Assembly: GCA_037043455.1 (NCBI GenBank)
Contig: JAWPHD010006805.1
Coordinates: 10,001-74,000 of the forward strand
Length of the DNA: 64,000 nt
Direction of reading: 5' to 3'
Source: Cyrtodaria siliqua
Lineage: Eukaryota > Mollusca > Bivalvia > Adapedonta > Hiatellidae
Part shown: piece after piece, positions 1 to 9,264 of the stretch
How positions within the stretch are numbered: position 1 is the stretch's first letter
Layout of the letters: each line of letters starts with the position of its first letter
Position numbers and translations under genes: made by a program
Notes under the pieces: model-generated
What the model was told of the DNA's origin: nothing
Seen by the model: the letters and a program-made list of their open reading frames with translations, nothing else
The model's database searches: none

Positions 1-232
1 CCTAGTGAACACTACTCACCCCAGAGTGATGTACCCACCTAGTGAACATTACTCACCCCAGAGTGAGCTGTAGTGAAATTAATCGCCCTAGTAAGAACAC
101 CGTCCTAGTGAACACTACTCACCCCAGGGTGAGATGTACTCACCCTAGTGAACACTACACCCCCCAGAATGAGATGTACTCACCCTAGTGAACACTACTC
201 TCCCTAACTACTCACCCTACTGCAAAACAAAT
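1..232. repeat. Short tandem repeat with a donor-like site per unit
   Basis: Irregular units of roughly 35-45 bp containing 'cctagtgaacactactcacc' repeat about five or six times and run off the left edge. Read on the minus strand, most units hold CTGGG|GTGAGTAG, a near-consensus 5' splice site. UVRAG lies on that strand, so this could be an array in a more 3' UVRAG intron, but no exon is visible beside it. Confidence 0.8.
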
Positions 233-391
233 AAATTAACTAAAATCATTGCTAGTTCTAGAAGTACTACTTACAATTTGACACCTAGCCGTAATTCTAA
301 CAGACTTAATGTTGGGCAGTGTCAGTCGTAGATCAGTTGTTCCAAAGCCACAGTAAAACCTCAGCTGAAATAAACATGTGTAATAAATGTG

Positions 392-474
392 TGATGGGCA
401 AGGGTTATAAAGATAAATGTGATGGGCTAGGGTTATAAAGAGAAATGTGATGGGCTAGGGTTATAAAGATAAAT
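392..474. repeat. 28-bp tandem repeat, three copies
   Basis: Three near-identical copies of a unit containing 'gatgggctagggttataaag'. The surrounding bases 233-724 show no coding signal. Confidence 0.75.
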
Positions 475-724
475 ACTACATCCTTTCCAAGGTTTATGAA
501 ACAAACAATTTCTATCAATTCATCAGGTCATGGGTATGATGTTTTTTTAATAATTTTAGTTGGTTGTGACAGCATTGTAATCGTATTAATGTTATAATCA
601 TTGTTTACAGAGCTGCCAATTTCTTTGTAGTTCTTTAAGATTGATAACTCATAGCCTGCAACAAGTATAGCCATATTATTAACCCAAAAGCCACATAAAC
701 CTATCCCTCAAAATTGTTCAGAGA

Positions 725-2190
725 GTCGAATTGTTCATGGGATGGCGAGTTGTCCGTTGTCCGTCCGTCCGTTGTCCGTCGTCCGTCGTTAACTTTTGTC
801 TCGTTAAGACGATAGGGCCTTCATCTTTCACTGATCTTTACCAAACTTTAACAGGTTGTTAGTATCAATGAAAGCTCGGACAAGTTCGAAAACCAGCCAG
901 ATCATACCAGTAACAGCGGTGTTATGGCCCTTGATTTAGTTAAAAATGCTATATTTTGCCTCGTTAAGGCGATAGGGCCTTCATTTTTCATCCTATCTTT
1001 ACCAAGCTTTACCACATTGTTAATATCAATGAAAGCTCAGACAAGTTCGAAAACCAGCCATATCGGACTAGTAACAGCGGAGTTATGGCCCTTGATTTAG
1101 TTAAAAATGCTATATTTTGCCTCGTTAAGACGATAGGAGCTTCGATGTTCATCCGATCTTTATCAGATTGCTAATGTCATTGAAAGCTCGAACAAGTTCG
1201 AAAACCAGCCATATCGGACCAGTAACAGCGGAGTTATCACCCTTGATTTAGTTAAAAATGCTGTATTTTGCCTCGTTAAGACGATAGGGGCTTCATTGTT
1301 CATCTGATCTTTACCAAACTTTATCAGATTGTTAATATCAATGAAAGCTCGGACAAGTTCGAAAACCATTTATATCGGACCAGTAACAGCGGAGTTATGG
1401 CCCTTGATTTAGTTCAAAATGCTATATTTTGCCTTGTTAAGACGATAGGGCCTTCATTTTTCATCCGATCTTTACCAAACTTTACCACGTTGTTGATATC
1501 AATAAAAGCTCCGATAAGTTCGAAAACCAGCCATATCGGACTAGTAACAGCGGAGTTATGGCCCTTGATTTAGTTGAAAATGCTATATTTTGCCTTGTAA
1601 AGACGATAGGGGCTTCATTGTTCATCCGATCTTTACCAAAATTTATCAGATTGTTAATATCAATGAAAGCTCGGACAAGTTCGAAAACCATTCATATCGG
1701 ACCAGTAACAGCGGAGTTATGGCCCTTGATTTAGTTGAAAATGCTATAATTTGCCTCGTCATACGATAGGGCGTTCATTTTGCATTTTGCATCTGATCTT
1801 TGCCAAACTTGACTAGATTTTATGACTTTCTTTTTTTATATATATTTTTTTTTCTCTTGAATTTTTTTTTAATTTGTTTTGATTTGATTTGATAATTATT
1901 TTTTTTAGCTCTATGTTGGACCAGTCGGGCCAGTAACAGAGGAGTTATGGCTCTTGATTTTGTTAAAAATAATTAAATTTTGCCTCTTTAATACGGTAGG
2001 ACCTTCATTTTTCATGGGATCTTTACCAGACTTTACCAGATTCTTTAGTTATGGCCCTTGATTTAGTCAAAAAGCTGTTTTTTGCCCGAAACTTAAAAAA
2101 ACGTAAATGGCAGTCACTTGCTTCATTGATGTTATAAGAGTCATGTTAGCCAGTAGAGCGTCCACAGGCCCTCTTGGGCCTCTTGTTAGT
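725..2190 (-). mobile_element. Non-autonomous interspersed element with ~160-bp internal repeats
   Basis: About six diverged units of roughly 155-160 bp carry 'ggagttatggcccttgattt' and 'tcgttaagacgatagg'. The right end has 'ggccctcttgggcctcttg' and the left end a run of gtccgtcc-type repeats. A copy in the other orientation lies at 52655-53735 with the matching end and interior, so both ends belong to one family. No protein is encoded; the short open frames here are repeat shadows. Such 'ggccataactc' repeats are common in bivalve genomes (my recollection). Confidence 0.7.
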
Positions 2191-2269
2191 AATGGTGGCC
2201 ATTTTGAAAGTCTGACACCTATTTTTTCTTCTCATTACAGAAACATCAGATAGTCAACTGGATGGATGG

Positions 2270-2365
2270 ATGAACGGACAGACATATGAACGGACAGACA
2301 TATGAACGGACAGACATATGAACGAGACATATGAACGGACAGACATATGAACGGACAGACATATG
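2270..2365. repeat. 16-bp tandem repeat
   Basis: About six copies of 'gaacggacagacatat', one of them shortened. Confidence 0.85.
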
Positions 2366-2379
2366 GACAGAGTGATTAA

Positions 2380-3537
2380 TATAGGATGAGATGTTCCAAA
2401 AAGGAGTTTTTCCCAAACCAAATGGATTTTATCTATTGGTGGTTGCAAATTTCAAATTTCACTAGGTCTCTTCAGAAACTAGAAATGTGCGGAAAACAAG
2501 GAATTTTATGAAAAATCTAGACATCATTGGGAAGATTCCTGTAAAGTTTAAAAACAATCGGTTGAAACTGTGGGAGTAGACAGACACACAAACATTTTGC
2601 GACGGACGGACGGAAGCTTAGACAAATGGACATGGATAATGCTATAGGCCCCCTCACCATTCTGTGGTGGGGGCATACATATTGTATATGGGCCTAGTGG
2701 GAGGTCTCAGAACCATCCTGACAAATCTGCCCTTGGTTTGTATAATTTTAAAAATAACTTATTTTCATCAGGAATACACCGTAATTAAACTGGAACTTTT
2801 CTTTGCCTTTTGAATATAATGGAAATCTGCAAATTTAAAGATATTTGTAAAAGTAGGTGCAATTTTCTTTTGTACACATAGCAATGGTCAAACAAAGGGC
2901 CATAATTTAAAGTTTTACGAAAAATGTTCTATTTGTTCATTTGTCATCGTGTTCTATTTGTTCATGTGTCATCGTGTTTATACGATCATCATTGGGATAA
3001 CACAGCGAAACACACATCAGTAACAGTTTGCCTAAAATCGTCATGTATGTCATCTTCCGAATCAGGCAAGATAATTTTATATTTTTCAGAGTTTGTTCTT
3101 TATGCAATGTTTTTTCGTTCAGAATGTTCAGTGAGCCTAGTTGTTATCTAAAAGAAATAAGGCCAGAAATTCATATCCACTGAGTGTGGACAGAATGACC
3201 AGTGGCAATGCAGTTCTTTCAAGCAGACGAATTGGCAGACTATACCATGTACCAATGCATCATTCATAGAATATTGCAATTTTTACCAATATCTGCTCTG
3301 TGATTTTTACAAGATCAGTTTTGATAAGAACATGTTATGGTTGTGCAGACCATCACTAAGAACACTTCCTAATTGCAAAGGAACCAAACTGGTGTTCGTA
3401 CGATACTGATACAGAATGGAGGAAATGGGACGGAAGGAAGAGAAAACTTCAAGAAAAAGAAATCCTATATAAGGGTAAGACAATAGTCCTGGCAAAGTGA
3501 TATCGTTGCTGGTGTGACGATATCATTTTAGTCTGAT
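2380..3537. other. Non-coding, with a dispersed-repeat-like stretch
   Basis: Bases 2400-2690 resemble an interspersed repeat, with a 'gacggacggacgg' run and the inverted pair ccccctcacca / tggtggggg. The rest is AT-rich and I recognise no gene in it. Confidence 0.4.
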
Positions 3538-3539
3538 AT

Positions 3540-3925
3540 GAAAATTATCTCACAGAGAAATTCATATGAATCGCTGTTAGGTATATATAGAGGATATTTG
3601 TTTGTTTTGAGTGAATATAGGATTTATTTTCATCTCGAAGTGAGAAAACTTATATGTTCAGTTTTCTCACTTTGTCCTATATTCACAACAAACCAACAAA
3701 TATTCTATTTATTATATACCCACAACCTGGAAATTTATGCAGAAAAAATATAATGGCCAAAACAATGGCGTCCATAATGTCAACAACGTCAACAGTTGCA
3801 AGACGTCATTTTGAGTCAGATTTTCACATGTGAAATATAAACCATGCAAATATATCCTAAAATTCACTATTTCACTGGATAGTATATAATAAAATAAATA
3901 TAGTAACAAAGTACTCATAAGAAAC
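3540..3925. mobile_element. Foldback (hairpin) element, copy 1
   Basis: Bases 3591-3650 and 3660-3710 are inverted copies: both arms carry 'gtgaatatagga' and 'agtgagaaaac', and the right arm lacks about 13 bases. A second copy in opposite orientation lies at 61670-62045 and shares both the hairpin and the flanking 'gacgtcat' and 'tatatttcacatg' segments. The element is therefore longer than the hairpin. It abuts the UVRAG exon at 3932-4101, within the following intron. No coding capacity is seen. Confidence 0.7.
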
Positions 3926-3931
3926 TCATAC

Positions 3932-4101
3932 ACACATTTTATCTTTTTCTGTAAGCTTGGCATGTATGTGATCTGTAATTGTGGAATGTGAACCCTTGAA
4001 ATCCATCAAGTATCGGAGCGGGAAATCTAGGATCTGTGACATCATGATCATCACCAGACACGTGTAACCGAGGGATACCGCGTACATCACCTCATCCTTC
4101 C
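3932..4101 (-). CDS. UVRAG: UVRAG exon, BARA-like C-terminal region
   Basis: UVRAG is a subunit of the Beclin-1/Vps34 phosphatidylinositol 3-kinase complex II, acting in autophagosome maturation and endosomal traffic. The exon follows a good acceptor (ttctccag) and opens with two bases of a split codon. It then reads 56 codons that include LGYTCLVMIMM, FPLRYLMDFKGSHSTI and HAKLTEKDK. These align residue by residue with the vertebrate stretch carrying LGYTAHLV, VPLRYP, KGSRSTI and DKLTEKE. The donor is taken as GT at 3931-3930 (GTATGAG); GT at 3933 is an alternative. The exon before it and those after it were not found, and the entry phase does not match the exon at 8073-8163, so at least one small exon is missing from the model. 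Confidence 0.85.
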
Positions 4102-4336
4102 CTGGAGAACAAAAACACTTGTTTTATTGGTCCTTTGGGATCAACAAGCCCAATATATGTGGCTTTGAAGTAGACTACACTTCTTTGAAGTAGACTACCA
4201 TTTAAGCCTGTGCTAGGGTGTGTAAGAGGTGTTGCTTCTTACATTACCTCTCATGAAAACGAGTCTGCTTCTTCATTCTCTTGGTGGTGTTTGCTGCTTC
4301 CAAAGAATCTCCCTTATCAGTATTTATTTGTTTCTA

Positions 4337-4785
4337 TTAAAGGGACAATGTCAGTAACTTTAAGCCATTAAAACACAAAATAAATATGTTGACAAACATA
4401 ACACACCAACCATTATTGAATATTTACTAAATAAAACCAAGATTGTTAGACAGAATTCAATAGCGGTACAAAAAAAGAATAACCGTTTGGAGGGATTGAA
4501 CTCGTAACCCACACTAAAATTACACTCGCAGGCAATAATAGTCGAGCGTCGCTACCGACTGAGCTAACCGGGCCAGATGTGTTATGCAAGACATACACTA
4601 TATAAAAGCTAATGCGCTAAAGGATGTCATGTGATCAGCAGAAAATGTAAATAAAGTGGGTCCCGCATTATTTACAAATAATAAAACTTTTTTTTTCAAA
4701 CTCACGAATGTATTACTACAGGCTTATCTGGGTCTATCACTAAATAAAAATCAGATCTGCTTAATTACGAACAATGTCCCTTTAA
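4337..4785. mobile_element. TIR element with TTAA ends and an internal tRNA-like segment
   Basis: The left end reads ttaaagggacaatgt (4337-4351) and the right end acaatgtccctttaa (4771-4785), an inverted pair with one mismatch bounded by TTAA. TTAA duplication is the habit of piggyBac-type transposases. About 450 bp long, no transposase; a MITE. It encloses the tRNA-like segment at 4488-4574. Confidence 0.65.
4488..4574 (-). other. tRNA-like segment (A and B boxes) inside the TIR element
   Basis: The reverse complement starts with GGTTAGCTCAGTCGGTAGC (A-box-like) and later has GAGTTCAATCCC (B-box-like) at a tRNA-like spacing. No clean acceptor stem or complete cloverleaf is evident, so this is a tRNA-derived sequence rather than a working tRNA gene. 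Confidence 0.55.
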
Positions 4786-5088
4786 GTGTTTTATTTGGTG
4801 GAAAGTGCAACAATTCACTGCCATGGTTAAACAAAAGACACACATGTAATATTACCATGCAGATGTGCACTTTTCAACCTAATAAAGGGGTGACCTCATC
4901 AGTTTTTATCAGTGTACAAATTATGAAAACACTATAATAATAATAATTGTAAAAAGTGGTTAAAATTACTTTAAGAGGAGAAAATTGCAATTTCTTACTG
5001 GTATCTATTTTCTAATGCCACCATCTAGGAAAATGGGGGACAGAAAAATACACAATACGACCCATATTTGAATATAAGACGAGAAGTG

Positions 5089-5710
5089 CAGTGCCCCAGA
5101 TGACTTTTGGACCTATTGGGTATTTCACTCATGAAATTAAAATTGAGTGAATTTCAAATTTTCAAAAATAATAGGGTGATTTGGGGATCAAATGTAAAAC
5201 AAGCAAGTTAACTTACCCGTCTTTATTAATGATTAATTTCCATAGAAACACTAATCACATGTGTTAATTTCAAAAGTGTTTCTTAACGGTTACTCGCTTT
5301 TCGTTCACGTTCTCGTTTCGACATTTTAATCGTCTGCACAACGCAAACGCTTTTGACAGTAAACAAGAAAGCGCCCAGATGACTACACAATTATATAGAC
5401 TGGTATAGCGTACATATTCAACTATATAGCATTGTTTTTTACTGCTCCACTTTATCGATAATTATGTAACGTCCCAGTCAATATAAACACCGGAAGTAAA
5501 ATCTGCTTTTTGTAAATATTCGAATAAGCACGAAAACATCAATCCATCAATCATTTGAACACTTTGACTGTCGATACGCTCGAAAATTAAAATGTTTGAG
5601 TGAAAAGGAAATTGCTTGCGTATCTGGTACGCATGTCAGGGAAATTAATTGGGTATTTGGCAATTTTAATTGAGTGAAATACGCAGATACGCTGCTTATC
5701 TGGGGCACTG
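5089..5710. mobile_element. hAT-like MITE
   Basis: Inverted ends CAGTGCCCCAGAT (5089-5101) and its complement ending at 5710, flanked directly on both sides by gaagtg, a probable target duplication. Ends starting CAG fit hAT elements, although hAT normally duplicates 8 bp. Second-level inverted matches lie inside both ends ('gggtattt', 'gagtgaaat'). 622 bp, no transposase. Confidence 0.65.
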
Positions 5711-6221
5711 GAAGTGGTAAAGTTTTTGTAAACTAGAAGGGTGTTCCACGGAACACTTGTGTCGCCTGCCGTGTGTTTATTTCAGCAAGTACAATTTAAC
5801 TAGTATAAAGTTTGAAGACAATGGGTATAATCCTTCATTAATAAATCCTTCATTAATAATGGAGCAGTTTTCTTTTAAACTAAAGTGATAAAGTTTACAA
5901 AAAGAGGCATCTGTAGCAATTGTGAATGGACGCACACACGCACAACGGACGAAGGGCTCAGGTGTGCTAAAATGTTAAAGAATTGCTGAAAATGTTTTGG
6001 GTAGAGCCCTTTTTGTGGGTAGGTAGGGAAACAGCAAACCAAAAATGTGTTATGGTCGGCCCAATGTAAAATGTTACGCATTAGTATCAGCGTTTTCATC
6101 ATCAGATGTATTATATGGAAGCATTTGTTTTTATTTTAAGGTCAAATCTTTCTAAAGAGTATTTTCTCCAAGTCTAAGGAAATGACATGCATGACATGTG
6201 CTGAGTTTATTTTGCTCAGTA
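5711..6221. other. UVRAG intron, no gene seen
   Basis: Holds 'gggtgttccacggaacac' at 5739-5756, a near copy of the palindrome-bearing end at 42260, plus a tandem 'aatccttcattaat'. The missing UVRAG exon expected between 8073 and 4101 was looked for here and not found. Confidence 0.4.
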
Positions 6222-8097
6222 TATAACAATAAATACCTCCGTTATTGGGTATATGTATATAACAATAAATACCTCCGTTATTGGGTATATGTATGTAACA
6301 ATAAATACCTCCGTTATTGGGTATATGTATGTAACAATAAATACCTCCGTTATTGGGTATATGTATGTAACAATAAATACCTCCGTTATTGGGTATATGT
6401 ATGTAACAATAAATACCTCCGTTATTGGGTATATGTATGTAACAATAAAAACCTCCGTTATTGGGTATATGTATGTAACAATAAAAACCTCCGTTATTGG
6501 GTATATGTATGTAACAATAAATACCTCCGTTATTGGGTATATGTATGTAACAATAAATACCTCCGTTATTGGGTATATGTATGTAACAATAAATACCTCC
6601 GTTATTGGGTATATGTATGTAACAATAAATACCTCCGTTATTGGGTATATGTATGTAACAATAAATACCTCCGTTATTGGGTATATGTATGTAACAATAA
6701 ATACCTCCGTTATTGGGTATATGTATGTAACAATAAATACCTCCGTTATTGGGTATATGTATGTAACAATAAATACCTCCGTTATTGGGTATATGTATGT
6801 AACAATAAATACCTCCGTTATAGGGTATATGTATGTAACAATAAATACCTCCGTTATTGGGTATATGTATATAACAATAAATACCTCCGTTATTGGGTAT
6901 ATGTATGTAACAATAAATACCTCCGTTATTGGGTATATGTATGTAACAATAAATACCTCCGTTATTGGGTATATGTATGTAACAATAAATACCTCCGTTA
7001 TAGGGTATATGTATGTAACAATAAATACCTCCGTTATTGGGTATATGTATGTAACAATAAATACCTCCGTTATTGGGTATATGTATGTAACAATAAATAC
7101 CTCCGTTATTGGGTATATGTATGTAACAATAAATACCTCCGTTATTGGGTATATGTATGTAACAATAAATACCTCCGTTATTGGGTATATGTATGTAACA
7201 ATAAATACCTCCGTTATTGGGTATATGTATGTAACAATAAATACCTCCGTTATAGGGTATATGTATATAACAATAAATACCTCCGTTATTGGGTATATGT
7301 ATATAACAATAAATACCTCCGTTATTGGGTATATGTATATAACAATAAATACCTCCGTTATTGGGTATATGTATATAACAATAAATACCTCCGTTATAGG
7401 GTATATGTATATAACAATAAATACCTCCGTTATTGGGTATATGTATATAACAATAAATACCTCCGTTATTGGGTATATGTATATAACAATAAATACCTCC
7501 GTTATTGGGTATATGTATGTAACAATAAATACCTCCGTTATTGGGTATATGTATGTAACAATAAATACCTCCGTTATTGGGTATATGTATGTAACAATAA
7601 ATACCTCCGTTATTGGGTATATGTATGTAACAATAAATACCTCCGTTATTGGGTATATGTATGTAACAATAAATACCTCCGTTATTGGGTATATGTATGT
7701 AACAATAAATACCTCCGTTATAGGGTATATGCATATAACAATAAATACCTCCGTTATTGGGTATATGTATATAACAATAAATACCTCCGTTATTGGGTAT
7801 ATGTATATAACAATAAATACCTCCGTTATTGGGTATATGTATATAACAATAAATACCTCCATTATTGGGTATATGTATGTTACAATAAATACCTCCGTTA
7901 TTGGGTATATGTATATAACAATAAATACCTCCGTTATTGGGTATATGTATATAACAATAAATACCTCCGTTATTGGGTATATGTATATAACAATAAATAC
8001 CTCCGTTATTGGGTATATGTATATAACAATAAATACCTCCGTTATTGGGTATATGTATATAACAATAAATACCTCCGTTATTGGGTATATGTATGTT
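6222..8097 (-). repeat. 36-bp minisatellite made of UVRAG exon end plus 5' splice site
   Basis: About 52 nearly identical 36-bp units. On the minus strand each reads ...ACATATACCCAATAACGGAG|GTATTTATTG..., the last bases of the exon at 8073-8163 with its donor and first intron bases. Variants are sparse: a GTAT/ATAT switch, ttattggg/ttataggg, and a few single changes. They occur in blocks, as expected from block duplication. The unit length is a multiple of three with no stop in several frames, so very long open frames appear on both strands. These are repeat artefacts, not genes. Confidence 0.95.
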
Positions 8098-8163
8098 GTC
8101 AATTCACTGATTAATTGCTTTCTTCTTATAAGTAACTGTGCATTCTCTTTTATATACTTTTCC
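8073..8163 (-). CDS. UVRAG: UVRAG exon, end of coiled coil into the Y-IYPI motif
   Basis: Acceptor tttctttgcag ends at 8164. The exon supplies one base of a split codon and then 30 codons including KENAQLLIRRKQLISEL and TYIYPITE. The vertebrate protein has NAQLTIRCRQLLSEL and SYIYPI at this point, at the junction of the coiled coil and the C-terminal membrane-binding region. The donor is GAG|GTATTT at 8072-8071. The exon end lies inside the first unit of the 36-bp array, so its last dozen codon bases are shared with about 51 downstream copies. If the intron were retained the frame would stay open through the whole array. Confidence 0.88.
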
Positions 8164-8839
8164 CTGCAAAGAAAAATGGAATAAATACAGTATTTCCTGG
8201 TAATTTCAAATTTAATGCAAATAAATGCATATGTCATCATATATGTATACAGTCTTTTAGAAAAATTAGACTTATTACACAAATAAAATAAAGCAACATT
8301 TGTAAATCTTTTACATATACAACATTATAGGGACACACGGCAATCGTGAAAACTCTCCATTTAGTAATCCACTATCTTTTTTTGACTTTAAATCTGCTTG
8401 CTTATATATAAACATAATTTTAAGTTTTAAACTTTTCTTTGTTATTCTACAATAGGTTTGAATATATTATTGGTGAAATTTAATCAACATTTAATAATAA
8501 GCAAAAACAAATTGCTTTATACTATTTTTATAATTAATATTCAGTGCCTGAAATGAGGGCCAGCCTTTTTTGGGCAAGTAAAAATTTTGAGTCACTGGCC
8601 CAAAATGAACATTGGAGGCCCAAATATTTTTAACTTTTTATGTCAACAAAGTAAAGAAAAATGAGAATAAAAGTGCTGGTATTTGCATGCTGTCATAAAG
8701 TTCTGATTCCTTCAAATTGGCGGATACAGGGATCGGAACCTATTCCCCCTTTTTGGAACTATGAGTATATTTTCTTTAAAGTACTTTAATAAACGCAGAA
8801 AATTGGACTCCGATAATACTAATAGACTTGGACCCCCTC
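8164..8839. other. UVRAG intron, no gene seen
   Basis: AT-rich. Bases 8545-8640 look like a dispersed repeat ('ggcccaaaatgaac', 'aggcccaaat'). No exon for the missing UVRAG coiled coil was found. Confidence 0.4.
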
Positions 8840-9055
8840 CCCCCGTAACACTGTATGAATCCTGAAATAGCACGTAACATGGTATGAATCCTAAAATATC
8901 CCGTAACATCATATAAATCCTGAAATATCCCATAACATGTTATGAATCCTGAAATATCCCATAACATGTTATGAATCCTGAAATATCCCATAACACGTTA
9001 TGAATCCTGAAATATCCCGTAACATGGTATGAATCCTGAAATAACATGCAACACT
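8840..9055. repeat. 29-bp tandem repeat
   Basis: About seven units containing 'tatgaatcctgaaatatccc'. The minus strand of each unit has an acceptor-like ATATTTCAG|GATTC; whether that matters is unknown. Confidence 0.85.
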
Positions 9056-9264
9056 GTAGTGTTTCCCCTAAAGCGGAATGGCGGGGCGGTGTGCTCTGCC
9101 CTTTTTCTGGCCCTGCTGCCCTTTTTCAGACCTGCCCTGCTGCCCTAAAAACATGTCCTGTGGCCATTATATATCCACCCTTTTTGCCATAAATTCATCA
9201 TGCCTAGTAGACCTCCTTAGGCAATAAATCAAGGACTGACTGTATGAAGTTATTGTGCCACTGC
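9056..9264. other. Dispersed-repeat fragment
   Basis: Contains 'gtgtttcccctaaagcgg' followed by alternating 'gccctttttc' and 'cctgctgccc' motifs, the look of one end of a TIR element. No second end was found. Confidence 0.35.

Noticed and set aside
3315..3410. + strand LRTLPNCKG resembling UVRAG LRQTLPNLK
   Set aside because: Wrong strand for the gene, very short, and stops soon after.
4237..4319. Minus-strand stretch SLEAANTTKRMKKQTRFHE with a following GTAATG, a possible small exon
   Set aside because: Does not resemble the UVRAG segment missing here, lacks a convincing acceptor, and its phase does not fit the next exon.
4488..4574. A functional tRNA gene
   Set aside because: Boxes are present but no complete cloverleaf or acceptor stem, and it sits in a repeat. 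The same applies to 45347-45425.
6142..8282. Open frames of 530-690 codons on both strands across the 36-bp array
   Set aside because: Pure consequence of a stop-free unit whose length is a multiple of three. Only the first ~30 codons at 8163-8073 belong to a real exon.
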